In this document: positions 23,313 through 31,987 of the stretch, piece after piece
Numbering within the stretch: the first letter of the stretch is position 1
Layout of the letters: each line of letters begins with the position of its first letter
From: Planctomycetaceae bacterium
GTDB lineage: Bacteria; Planctomycetota; Planctomycetia; Pirellulales; Pirellulaceae
Direction of reading: 5' to 3'
Length of the DNA stretch: 34,289 bases
NCBI GenBank assembly: GCA_027487375.1
Contig: JAIYDQ010000450.1
Span: forward strand, 1 to 34,289
The notes under the pieces: model-generated
What the model saw: only the letters and a program-made list of their open reading frames with translations
The model's database searches: none
What the model was told of the DNA's origin: nothing
Program-made: the position numbers and the translations under genes

Positions 23313-26036
23313 TTAGCTTTCGCTCGCTAGCTTGCGAAGCACGGTTGGAAGAATTCCACCGTTGCGATAGTAATCGATTTCGACTGGTGTATCGATTCGT
23401 ACCATTGCTTGGAAAGTTTTCTTCGTTCCGTCTGGAGAAGTTGCGACAACGTCGATTGTGCTTCTAGGCTTCAAGGAATCGTCGAGTGCTGTGAAGTCGA
23501 AAATCTCTTCGCCAGTGAGTCCGAGTGTCTGAGCCGTTTCGCCCGCTGCAAATTGAAGCGGTAGAACACCCATGCCTACTAGGTTGCTGCGGTGAATACG
23601 CTCGTAAGATACAGCGATTACTACCTTGATACCCAGTAGCAGCGTTCCCTTCGCTGCCCAGTCACGGCTGCTTCCTGTGCCGTACTCAGCACCGGCAAGA
23701 ATCACAAGCGGTGTCTTCTTCGATTTGTAGCTCATCGCTGCATCGTAGATCGACATGACTTCGCCTTCAGGAAGAAGCTTTGTGACTCCTCCTTCAATCC
23801 CTGGAGTCATTTGGTTGCGAATGCGGATATTGGCAAAGGTTCCACGTACCATCACGCGATCGTTACCGCGTCGTGCGCCGTAGCTGTTGAAGTCGCGAAC
23901 ACCGACGTTCTTCTCTTGCAAGAAGCGACCTGCCGGACCATCTTTGGTGATTGAACCAGCCGGGGAAATGTGATCCGTTGTGACCGAATCACCTAGCACT
24001 GCCAACACACGAGCCCCTGTGATCGGTTTGATAGAACCAACATCCAGGGTGATGCCTTCCAGGAATGGTGGACGTTGAATGTAGGTGCTTGCTTCATCCC
24101 ATTGATAGAGCTCACCAGGGGTGATTGGAATGCTATTCCAAGCTTCGTTGTCAGTGAATGCGGTCTTGTATTGCGTAACAAACATCTCTGGCAGAACGGC
24201 TGAGTTGATGGTTGCTTGGACTTCCTCTTGCGTTGGCCATATTTCGTTGAAGAAGACAGGCTTCCCGTCTGGATCTGTCCCAATCGGTTCTTTTTCGAAG
24301 TCAATGTCCATCGTCCCTGCGATTGCATAGGCGACGCACAGAGCGGGACTGGCGAGATAGTTTGCTCGTGTGTGAGGATTCACTCGGCCTTCGAAGTTAC
24401 GGTTACCGCTGAGTACTGCTGCAGCGACGAGATTCCCTGCCGTGATCGCTGAAGAGACTTCTTCTGGAAGCGGCCCCGAGTTACCGATACACGTTGTGCA
24501 TCCATAGCCCACGACATGGAAACCAAGCTTCGCAAGGGGCTCCAAGACGCCAGCTTTGGTTAAGTAATCGGTCACTACGCGTGATCCAGGTGCGAGCGAC
24601 GTCTTCACGAAGGATTTAACTTTCAATCCGCGAGCAACTGCTTTCTTCGCCAACAAACCTGCACCAAGCATTACCGATGGGTTGCTTGTGTTCGTGCAAG
24701 AAGTGATTGCTGCAATGACGACTGCTCCGTGACCAATATCTGTCGTATGACCATTGTTGTGAACGGTTGCGGTCGCAGGAAGTTGTTCTGCAGTAAGACC
24801 GAACCCACGTGTTGCGATGGGAGCGGTCAATGCTTGAGCAAACGATGTCTTGACGGTCTTCAGTGGAACTCGGTCTTGAGGACGTTTCGGCCCAGCAAGC
24901 GATGGTTCGATGGTCGACAAGTCCAGCTTTAATACTTTCGTGTATTCAATCGAAGAAGGAGCATCGGTTCGGAAGAGCCCCTGTTCTTTCATGTAGCGGT
25001 CAACCAATTGGACGGTTTCTTCACTTCGACCGGTTCGACGCATGTAGTGAAGCGTTTCGTTATCGACAGGGAAGAAGCCCATCGTTGCACCGTACTCCGG
25101 AGCCATATTCGCGATGGTTGCTCGGTCAGCGAGCGACATCCCCGAGACGCCCGAACCGTAGAACTCGACAAACTTATTGACAACACCTTCTTTGCGAAGA
25201 ATCTCAGTGACTCTTAGCACCATATCGGTCGCTGTTGAGCCGGGAGGCAGCACGCCCGTTAGCTCAAATCCAACAACTTCAGGCATCAACATGTAGAGTG
25301 GTTGTCCGAGCATGTTCGCTTCGGCTTCGATTCCCCCAACGCCCCAACCTAGAACGCCAAGTCCATTGATCATGGTTGTATGGCTATCGGTTCCGACTAG
25401 CGAATCTGGATATGCAACGACGCCTTTGAAGTCTTTGCCTTTAAACACAACGTTCGCCAAGAATTCAAGATTGACTTGGTGAACGATGCCGGTGTTTGGA
25501 GGGACTACTCGGAAGTTATCAAGTGCCTGTTGTCCCCATCGAAGAAACTCGTAACGCTCTTTATTTCGTTGGAACTCAATCTCGACGTTTCGAGCAAGCG
25601 AATCCGCTTGCCCGAAGAAGTCGACTTGAACGGAGTGGTCAATCACTAGGTCGACCGGTATGAGTGGGTTGATCTTCTTGGGGTCACCACCCAGAGAACG
25701 CATTCCGTCACGCATCGCAGCCAAATCCACAACGCACGGAACGCCTGTAAAGTCTTGTAGGACCACACGAGCCGGCTTAAACGGGATCTCCAGTTCGTCC
25801 GGCTTGGCTGCCTTCCATTTGGCAAGGTTGGTTACGTCTTCTTGGGTAACTTCATAGCCATCGCAAGAACGGAGAACAGCCTCTAGCAGGACACGAATCG
25901 AGTACGGGAGCTTTGAAACAGCAGCAATTCCCTGGTCTTCAAGCCGGCTCAATCGATAAATTCCGACGTCGCCTGACGCTAGGGAAAGGGTATCACGGGC
26001 TCCGAAGGGATCGGTCAATCGAGTAGCATTCGACAT
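23313..26036 (-). CDS. acnA: Aconitate hydratase AcnA
   Basis: A 907-aa protein of the AcnA/IRP type (normal length about 890-900). It isomerises citrate to isocitrate in the TCA cycle using a [4Fe-4S] cluster. The three cluster cysteines are visible: one in [14 protein letters not shown] (about residue 447) and two in [14 protein letters not shown] (about 513 and 516). Other signatures are [23 protein letters not shown], the SRNFEGRV-type [10 protein letters not shown] and the swivelling domain's [15 protein letters not shown] and [21 protein letters not shown] start. It is a single gene, divergent from the Cys-rich protein gene. In other bacteria apo-AcnA can bind mRNA; nothing here tests that. 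Confidence 0.98.
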   Translation of the reverse strand: MSNATRLTDPFGARDTLSLASGDVGIYRLSRLEDQGIAAVSKLPYSIRVLLEAVLRSCDGYEVTQEDVTNLAKWKAAKPDELEIPFKPARVVLQDFTGVPCVVDLAAMRDGMRSLGGDPKKINPLIPVDLVIDHSVQVDFFGQADSLARNVEIEFQRNKERYEFLRWGQQALDNFRVVPPNTGIVHQVNLEFLANVVFKGKDFKGVVAYPDSLVGTDSHTTMINGLGVLGWGVGGIEAEANMLGQPLYMLMPEVVGFELTGVLPPGSTATDMVLRVTEILRKEGVVNKFVEFYGSGVSGMSLADRATIANMAPEYGATMGFFPVDNETLHYMRRTGRSEETVQLVDRYMKEQGLFRTDAPSSIEYTKVLKLDLSTIEPSLAGPKRPQDRVPLKTVKTSFAQALTAPIATRGFGLTAEQLPATATVHNNGHTTDIGHGAVVIAAITSCTNTSNPSVMLGAGLLAKKAVARGLKVKSFVKTSLAPGSRVVTDYLTKAGVLEPLAKLGFHVVGYGCTTCIGNSGPLPEEVSSAITAGNLVAAAVLSGNRNFEGRVNPHTRANYLASPALCVAYAIAGTMDIDFEKEPIGTDPDGKPVFFNEIWPTQEEVQATINSAVLPEMFVTQYKTAFTDNEAWNSIPITPGELYQWDEASTYIQRPPFLEGITLDVGSIKPITGARVLAVLGDSVTTDHISPAGSITKDGPAGRFLQEKNVGVRDFNSYGARRGNDRVMVRGTFANIRIRNQMTPGIEGGVTKLLPEGEVMSIYDAAMSYKSKKTPLVILAGAEYGTGSSRDWAAKGTLLLGIKVVIAVSYERIHRSNLVGMGVLPLQFAAGETAQTLGLTGEEIFDFTALDDSLKPRSTIDVVATSPDGTKKTFQAMVRIDTPVEIDYYRNGGILPTVLRKLASES

Positions 26037-26316
26037 AGATGTTTTCTATTAAGCAAAAGTGAGCGTCGGAAAAACGATCGCTTTTTCAAGCGATTCTTGA
26101 AAGCGTAGAGGATCGGACAAAATTGTAACTACGGCTTGAGGCTTTGTCATGCAGATGAACTAAACACACGCAAAAGCTACTTCAAAATGGGCAATCCTCA
26201 CAAGAAATACGCGTCGGGCAAGCAGTGCCTGATAATCCGAAAGCTCTGAGGATTCCGAGGATAGCGGTTCGATAAGAACTCCCGTCGGATATCGCACTCA
26301 CAAGGATCGCCACAAA

Positions 26317-27228
26317 ATGAAGACTTCCACGAGCATTCGCTTCAAATCCATTCGCGTTAACTCCAAATCATTTTGGGTTTCTGCTTCTGCCATCGCGGCC
26401 GCCGCAGCAGTCTTCGGAGCAAATCCTGCTCCGTGTTCCGCTCAGCAAATCTCAACCTGCGGCTGTGAAGTCGTCGAACCTTCCTGCGAAGCCCCAGCCT
26501 GCGACGTGCCTTGTGCGGCCAGTTGCGACGCCGCGGGCTGCGATGGTTGCGGCGGACGTTCGGGGTACTCAGGTCGTCGTTATAGCCTTCCAGGGATTGG
26601 CGAAGGCTTGCTGGCCGGCCTGGATAAAATGACGGACAAATTCGAACACGGCATGGGCCGGCTAATCAATCCTCGCTCCCGGGCAAAGGCTACGTGCGAT
26701 TCGTGCGGCGGCTCCTCTAGCTGTCAGTGCCAAACGGACAGTTTTGAAATCCACGCTCATTCATCTCTATCCTCACCCGCTTCTTCCTCATCAGCAGCTC
26801 TCGAAACTCAAGAGTTATCAACAAACGAAGCAGACGCCATTGTTGGGACCAAGAGTAGTCCTGTAAGTGAGCCTGCCGTTCCGCCAAGTCCAGTCGAAGA
26901 AAACGCGACTGACAAGAAGGTTACCGATATCAAATCCGGAGGTGAGACACCGGTTAAAAGTCCGTTGGCACCCAAAGACCCACCGAAGCCGGATGCTCAA
27001 GGGAATCCTTTCATCGATGAAGCGCGAGCTCGACCACGCAACCTACCGGAAATTCATGTTGCGAAAGTCCAAACAACCATTCGCGGTTCAACTCGACGAC
27101 GATACTCTCCGCAAACGCAACCAAGCGTCATCGAAGCGGTTGCCCCCGAGCGAAGATCGCTACCGGATGTTGTTACCGCAGGAGCATTACAACAAAATCT
27201 CACACCTGCAAACGTTTTCGCTCGGTAA
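26317..27228 (+). CDS. Cys-rich exported protein of unknown function
   Basis: A 303-aa protein. The N-terminus has a long signal peptide (SFWVSASAIAAAAAVFGANPAPCSA, cleavage before QQ). A cysteine-rich block follows, with about 12 Cys between residues 45 and 145 in patterns such as TCGCEVVEPSC, APACDVPCAASC and CDSCGGSSSCQC, suggesting disulphides or metal binding. The rest is Ser/Pro-rich and probably unstructured, ending with GNPFIDEARARPRNLPEIHV and a basic segment. I do not recognise a family; comparable proteins seem common in this group of bacteria. The gene is divergent from acnA and is followed by the oxidoreductase gene on the same strand (179 bp to its likely start). Confidence 0.8.
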   Translation: MKTSTSIRFKSIRVNSKSFWVSASAIAAAAAVFGANPAPCSAQQISTCGCEVVEPSCEAPACDVPCAASCDAAGCDGCGGRSGYSGRRYSLPGIGEGLLAGLDKMTDKFEHGMGRLINPRSRAKATCDSCGGSSSCQCQTDSFEIHAHSSLSSPASSSSAALETQELSTNEADAIVGTKSSPVSEPAVPPSPVEENATDKKVTDIKSGGETPVKSPLAPKDPPKPDAQGNPFIDEARARPRNLPEIHVAKVQTTIRGSTRRRYSPQTQPSVIEAVAPERRSLPDVVTAGALQQNLTPANVFAR

Positions 27229-27407
27229 TAAACGAAGCAGAAAAGCAAGCCTCGTCGTTGGTGATGGTCGCTCATCTTTGGATGAGCGTACTTCGAAATA
27301 AACATACTCACATTGAAGACTTTCCTGCGGAGTCAGCGTATACTCGGAACGAGATTTTAACAACTCGCTTACGAACTGGTATTCGCACTCTTGGAGGAAA
27401 CGTCACT

Positions 27408-28727
27408 GTGTCTGTTGAAAAAATCCCTGCCGAAAAGCTCGCATCTGATAAACCATCTTTTGATCGCAGAACGTTCACATCAGTCGTCGCTTCTGCTGGT
27501 GCAGTAGCAACGGCAAACGCTCTTTCGGCCAAGAGCTATGGACGAGTCGTCGGAGCGAACGATCGCATTGGGGTTGCGATTGTTGGAGCAGGGGTAATCG
27601 GTACTGCTCACTTAAACGTCATCAAGAAGTTGAAGGAGCCAAACAATCTCCTTGCAGTAGGCGTTGCTGATTGTTGGATGACACGCGCTGAAGAAGGTAA
27701 GACTCTCGTCGAAGCAACTCATGCGGTCTCTGACTATCGCAAGTTGCTCGACATGAAAGAAGTCGATTACGTCACCGTTGCAACCCCCGAGCATTCGCAC
27801 CACTTCATTACCATGGAAGCGATGGATGCAGGCAAAGCTGTCTACTGCGAAAAGCCGCTAACGCATCGGATTCCACAAGCGCAAGCGGTAATGAAGAAGC
27901 AAAAAGAGACCGGCATGGCTTTACAAGTCGGCGTTCAGGGACTTTCCGACGATTCGTTTATAACGGCTCGCAAAGTCATTCGCGAAGGTATCCTAGGACA
28001 AGTGGTTCAAGCACAAATCGAATATGTGCGACGATACGATGCGAAGAAAGGGCCTTGGCGCGTACCAGAAAAAGTTGCTGAACATGCAGCCAAGCCCGCC
28101 GACTTAGATTGGGATGCATGGCTCGCTGGTGCTCCAAAAATCGATTGGAATCCGAATCACTATTTCGAATGGCGATGCTATTCAAATTACTCGGGAGGAA
28201 TTTGCACCGATCTATTCATCCATCGAATTACTCGAATTATGCAAGCTTGCGATTTGCTCTACCCACGTCGAGTCGTCGGCATGGGTGGGATTTGGCAATG
28301 GCCAGATGGACGCGACCTTCCTGACAACGTCGAAATGATTTGTGAGTATCCTCGCGGTATGACCGTTTACGTTCTTGGAACGATGAGCAATCGCGTTGGT
28401 ATCGACCACTTGATTCGGGGGTACCGAGCAACTCTGTTCTTCACCAAAACCGGCTGGGAAGTCAAAGACAAAGATGGCAAGATACTCGCTGAACACAAGA
28501 AGACGGGCGGCGAAGATCAACACCTTCACCACACGAACCTTCATGACCATATGCGCAGCGGAGTTCCACTGAATTGCCCAATCGAACTGGGCATGGCTGG
28601 CGTTGTCGCCGTGAATATGGCGAATGAAAGCTGGAAGAGCAGTCGCATGATGGCCTGGGATCCAGTGAACGAGAAAATGGTTCCTGGTGATTCGATCGAG
28701 CTTAATCGAACCCCTGATCCAAGCTAA
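27408..28727 (+). CDS. Tat-exported Gfo/Idh/MocA family oxidoreductase
   Basis: A 439-aa protein. I choose GTG 27408 because GGAGG lies at 27393-27397 and a twin-arginine signal follows at once (SFDRRTFTSVVASAGAVATANALSA). A far ATG at 27258 would put 50 residues before the Tat signal. The NAD(P)-binding Rossmann fold begins RIGVAIVGAGVIGTAHL. The family's catalytic region is EKPLTHRIPQAQAVM (conserved EKP), then WDAWLAGAPKIDWNPNHYFEWRCYSNYSGGICTDLFIHRI, whose GG..D...H arrangement is typical of planctomycete members. The substrate, probably a sugar or its derivative, is unknown. Tat export means it folds and binds its cofactor in the cytoplasm first. Confidence 0.93.
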   Translation: MSVEKIPAEKLASDKPSFDRRTFTSVVASAGAVATANALSAKSYGRVVGANDRIGVAIVGAGVIGTAHLNVIKKLKEPNNLLAVGVADCWMTRAEEGKTLVEATHAVSDYRKLLDMKEVDYVTVATPEHSHHFITMEAMDAGKAVYCEKPLTHRIPQAQAVMKKQKETGMALQVGVQGLSDDSFITARKVIREGILGQVVQAQIEYVRRYDAKKGPWRVPEKVAEHAAKPADLDWDAWLAGAPKIDWNPNHYFEWRCYSNYSGGICTDLFIHRITRIMQACDLLYPRRVVGMGGIWQWPDGRDLPDNVEMICEYPRGMTVYVLGTMSNRVGIDHLIRGYRATLFFTKTGWEVKDKDGKILAEHKKTGGEDQHLHHTNLHDHMRSGVPLNCPIELGMAGVVAVNMANESWKSSRMMAWDPVNEKMVPGDSIELNRTPDPS

Positions 28728-28762
28728 ATTGGCCAAGTGAATTCGCACGCAGGCAAGTAGTA

Positions 28763-28849
28763 TGTAGGCAAGTCTCTCCGCAGTCTTGCAATAACACAGC
28801 TGGCATGTTTTTGTCAGCCTACGGAGAGGCTGACCTACTGGCGTGCAAC
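28763..28849 (-). repeat. Two-hairpin repeat unit, inverted copy
   Basis: Read on the minus strand it has a GTCAGCCTCTCCGTAGGCTGAC stem region and then a GCAAGACTGCGGAGAGACTTGC stem followed by CCTACAT, the same plan as the tandem units at 23151-23293 in the opposite orientation. It fills the gap between the convergent oxidoreductase and SelL-like genes, where it could also serve to end transcripts. Confidence 0.75.
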
Positions 28850-29806
28850 TCAGTTCGAAAGGTTTAACTTGCAGAAGGGCGTTGCGTCTGCTGCGCTGCT
28901 GGATCTGTGCGAGTCGAGGATCTTATCATCGCGAATCAGAAACGCTCCACCGAGTTGAAAGCCATCTCCGCCCAACTTTCCAAGTCCATGACGCTCTAAA
29001 ATCGCCGCTTTGAAGCCTGCCCACCACACGTCGATTCCAAAAAGTTGCGATAGCTTCCCTCGATCCAATTGGTAGGTCCGATAGAGCTCGCAACGTGGGT
29101 CGCTTACTTGCAGTGTACCCGCGAGCTTATGGGACGCCAGCATCGCTTGGCCTTCTTCAACGGTACCCATGTGAACGACAACGGGGATTACATTCTCGCC
29201 TGCCAATTTCGGCGACAGCTTTCGTAGTTCGTCTAAGGCTTGTCTGCAAAACGTACATCCGGAATGACGCAGGAAGACAAGGAGCGTCTTTTGCGAGTGC
29301 GAAATCGCAGACAGCGTTCGACCATCCGAGGCGAGTGTCTCCAGGTTTACTTGTGCAACACTTTTAAGTTCGCGGTCTAGCAAACCACCGGGTTCTCGTC
29401 GCCTTGGATCGCTCCAATCTTTGAAAGTAATGTAGAGCATTGCACCAAACGGCACCCACCAAATCAAATCATTCGTAAGGATTGTTATCCCCCAGGACCA
29501 AGGAAGCACCCCAGTCATCGCGCTTTGCACAAATCCGATAGGCCCAAAGATCTTTCCCAAGAAGCCAACTAAAACGATCGGCCAATGTCTCCGAAAATCG
29601 TCTGCTGCAAACCAATAACCGATTCCGTAAACCCCGACAATCATTCCCACACACTGCCATATCCCCGGATAATTTGGCCGATCGATTTGAGTCCAATCAA
29701 AAAGATGATTGGGAAAGAAAATCACCCACGCACCCCAGACCAAATTGTAGATTGCGGCGATTCGCAGTACTGTTCGAGGCCATCGCGGCTCTTGTATTCT
29801 GTTCAT
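28850..29806 (-). CDS. Membrane-anchored SelL/AhpC-TSA-like thiol redox protein
   Basis: A 318-aa protein made of two parts. Residues 14-127 contain about four membrane spans (LRIAAIYNLVWGAWVIFF, CVGMIVGVYGIGYWF, IVLVGFLGKIFGPIGFV, IWWVPFGAMLYITF). Residues 150-318 form a thioredoxin-fold domain with the redox motif HSGCTFCRQ (Cys184 and Cys187), followed by PVVVHMGTVEEG and SDPRCELYRTYQL, as in the SelL/peroxiredoxin-like-2 group. That group often carries selenocysteine at this site; here both positions are cysteine. It probably reduces or senses peroxide or disulphide at the membrane. Its partner is not evident and it stands alone. Confidence 0.78.
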   Translation of the reverse strand: MNRIQEPRWPRTVLRIAAIYNLVWGAWVIFFPNHLFDWTQIDRPNYPGIWQCVGMIVGVYGIGYWFAADDFRRHWPIVLVGFLGKIFGPIGFVQSAMTGVLPWSWGITILTNDLIWWVPFGAMLYITFKDWSDPRRREPGGLLDRELKSVAQVNLETLASDGRTLSAISHSQKTLLVFLRHSGCTFCRQALDELRKLSPKLAGENVIPVVVHMGTVEEGQAMLASHKLAGTLQVSDPRCELYRTYQLDRGKLSQLFGIDVWWAGFKAAILERHGLGKLGGDGFQLGGAFLIRDDKILDSHRSSSAADATPFCKLNLSN

Positions 29807-30019
29807 GATATTCGCTTAATTCAGTTGAATTCTTGGAATGTGCTTATCAATGCTCTCCGGGATCAGGAAGTCACAATAAGTCGAAGGATGATGCATGCGT
29901 CCAATCCAAACAATCGCCTAATCCACATTACTGCAAGGTGCTGTTGGCCTATACGACTGCTGGTATGCTAAACGTTCAAGCTATCGCATATAACCCGCTG
30001 AAACTCCTAACGATAAACA

Positions 30020-31231
30020 ATGATCGATTTGCCTTCCCTTGATCCTGTCGACGCTGCCATTGCAAAACTGGGACAATCACTGTCAACGGTAGAGTCGCAT
30101 ATTTTACCTGTCGTTGACGCGGCAGGCTTTGTTGTAGCAGAAGATATTCGATCCGACCGCGAAAGTCCTGCTTTGGACGTGTCAGCAATGGATGGTTTTG
30201 CTATTCGGCTAGGCGATTTTCTAGCCAAACCACTCCCAATCGCCGGGGTTGCAGCTGCCGGACGCCCACCACTGTCGTTGCCAGCCAGAAGTGCAATTCG
30301 CATTTTTACGGGGGCTCCTGTGCCAAATGGAGCCGACACGGTCATTGTTCGCGAATGCTCTCGAGAATTGAATAACGAAGTCGATTTCGAAATTGATGTC
30401 GAAAGAATCCAACAGGGGCAACACATACGTAAACGCGGAGAGAATGCTTCGGTGCAACATTTGGTTCTAAGTGCTCATAGTTATTTATCTGCGAAAGCGA
30501 TGGCATCACTCGCAACGTTCGGCCCACCTCACATTTCTGTTTATCGAAAAATTCGTGTTTCAATCATTAACACGGGTGACGAGCTTGTTGGGATGGGAGA
30601 AAAAGCTGAAGCGTGGCAGATCCGAGATTCCAATGGTCCCTACCTCGAGCAGTTTCTCAGGCAGCAACCGTGGGTCGGTGAGATTGAGCGTCGAAGTGTC
30701 GGCGATGATCCTGTGGAACTTAAAGAGTGTATTTTAGATGGTCTTGCAAGAGCGGATGTTGTGCTGCTTACCGGCGGTGTATCGATGGGTGATTACGACT
30801 ACGTTCCAGAGATGATCCGGCAGTCGGGGTGTCGAATCGAATTTCATCGGCTTCCTATTCGTCCTGGAAAGCCGGTGCTTGGAGCTGTTGGTCCGAAGGG
30901 CCAGATGGTATGCGGGCTTCCTGGCAATCCAATCAGTGTTGCAGTGACCGCGCGGCGAATTGCGGTTCCGCTGATGCGAAAGGTTGCAGGGCTTCCGATG
31001 GCTGATTCAATCCGTTGGTGTTTGCCTGCTCCCGAAGTTTCGATCGCATCGATCGATCTGATTCATTATCGACTTTGTAATATCAACGATTCGGGCGAGT
31101 GTGAATGGACGCCGATGATGGGCTCAGGAGATATCGTAGCCTTGACTCAAAGCGATGGCTTTTTAGAGCTTCCACCAAATTACCGTTCCGATCAAAGTGC
31201 CGAAAAGCGGTATCGCTTTTATCCTTGGTAG
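30020..31231 (+). CDS. moeA: Molybdopterin molybdenumtransferase MoeA
   Basis: A 403-aa protein of the usual length. It inserts molybdate into adenylylated molybdopterin to make Moco. Visible signatures are SAMDGFAIR near the start, HIRKRGENASVQ, IINTGDELVGMGE, IRDSNGPYLEQFLRQQ, LLTGGVSMGDYDYV, FHRLPIRPGKPVLGAV and VCGLPGNPISVAV (the substrate-binding GGVS and GLPGNP loops). The C-terminal domain IV is short and ends PPNYRSDQSAEKRY. ATG 30020. No other Moco gene is nearby and I see no riboswitch in the 213 bp upstream. Confidence 0.96.
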   Translation: MIDLPSLDPVDAAIAKLGQSLSTVESHILPVVDAAGFVVAEDIRSDRESPALDVSAMDGFAIRLGDFLAKPLPIAGVAAAGRPPLSLPARSAIRIFTGAPVPNGADTVIVRECSRELNNEVDFEIDVERIQQGQHIRKRGENASVQHLVLSAHSYLSAKAMASLATFGPPHISVYRKIRVSIINTGDELVGMGEKAEAWQIRDSNGPYLEQFLRQQPWVGEIERRSVGDDPVELKECILDGLARADVVLLTGGVSMGDYDYVPEMIRQSGCRIEFHRLPIRPGKPVLGAVGPKGQMVCGLPGNPISVAVTARRIAVPLMRKVAGLPMADSIRWCLPAPEVSIASIDLIHYRLCNINDSGECEWTPMMGSGDIVALTQSDGFLELPPNYRSDQSAEKRYRFYPW

Positions 31232-31257
31232 TGATCTCTATTAATAAATAAGTTTTG

Positions 31258-31295
31258 AAACGCCAAGTCGCGGAGGACGCATAGAACCGCGGAGA
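31258..31295 (+). repeat. GGACGCA / GCGGAGA-type dispersed repeat
   Basis: The AAACGCCAAGTCGCGGAGGA sequence and its continuation resemble the CGCAGAGG-type dispersed repeats found in many environmental genomes. It sits in the 78-bp gap between the convergent moeA and bioD genes. Only one copy is in the window, so the family call relies on general knowledge. Confidence 0.4.
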
Positions 31296-31309
31296 TAACA
31301 GCATTCTTG

Positions 31310-31987
31310 TTATCTACCGAAGATCTCTAGAAATTGCTGTCCGTATGCGAAGCGGTGAAGGGCAATATCCGAAAATTCGGAGTCGTTCATCGTTGAACGA
31401 AGCAAATCGAAATTAGTTTGAACTGATAGATCGTTGGCTTGGTTTTGCGTTTGATTCAATATCACGGCAACGATCGATAGCTCGCGAGCTCGAGCCACTT
31501 CCAGGACGAGCATGGCTTGATTGACACAACCCAGCCGATTTGGAACCACTACAACAATGGGTAATTCAAGCTGTGCTGCAAGGTCAGCATTGTTTAGCCG
31601 ATGAGCCATAGGCGAAAGCAACCCACCGGCACCCTCGACAACCACGAATTCTGAACATTCACGCCAGTAATCGAAACCGCGGATTATCTTTTGCGTGTCA
31701 ATGCTTCTGTTCTCAGATTCCGCGGCAATCATCGGCGCAAGTGGTTGCGAAAACGATTGCGGGCAGACTTCTGTATGTGATTGTCCAGGCTTGCCTGCAG
31801 CCAGCCATAACTGATAACTATCGCTGGACTCCAGTTCCGTCAGACCACTCGCGAGCGGTTTATATACGCCGACTTTGGTGGATGCTTGCACAAGCGAGCG
31901 AACGATCGCGCACGCAACATACGTTTTTCCGATCTCCGTATCGGAACCAGTGATGAAGATTCCGGGATTACTTTTTGGTGAACGCAT
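31310..31987 (-). CDS. bioD: ATP-dependent dethiobiotin synthetase BioD
   Basis: A 225-aa protein, the usual length. It closes the ureido ring of dethiobiotin from 7,8-diaminopelargonate, CO2 and ATP in biotin synthesis. Signatures: P-loop GIFITGSDTEIGKTYVA, the VGVYKPLASG strand, CPQSFSQPLAPMIAA, VVVEGAGGLLSPM, and LPIVVVVPNRLGCVNQAMLV. ATG 31987 directly precedes the fold (MRSPKSNPGIFITG); the upstream frame to 32278 is antisense-like extension inside the neighbouring gene. The gene overlaps the 3' end of the amidohydrolase by 20 bp in another frame, which suggests translational coupling. No other bio gene is in the window. Confidence 0.95.
   Translation of the reverse strand: MRSPKSNPGIFITGSDTEIGKTYVACAIVRSLVQASTKVGVYKPLASGLTELESSDSYQLWLAAGKPGQSHTEVCPQSFSQPLAPMIAAESENRSIDTQKIIRGFDYWRECSEFVVVEGAGGLLSPMAHRLNNADLAAQLELPIVVVVPNRLGCVNQAMLVLEVARARELSIVAVILNQTQNQANDLSVQTNFDLLRSTMNDSEFSDIALHRFAYGQQFLEIFGR

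Noticed and set aside
29807-30019. Molybdenum-cofactor riboswitch before moeA
   Set aside because: The 213 bp show no stable multi-stem structure or recognisable Moco-motif sequence.
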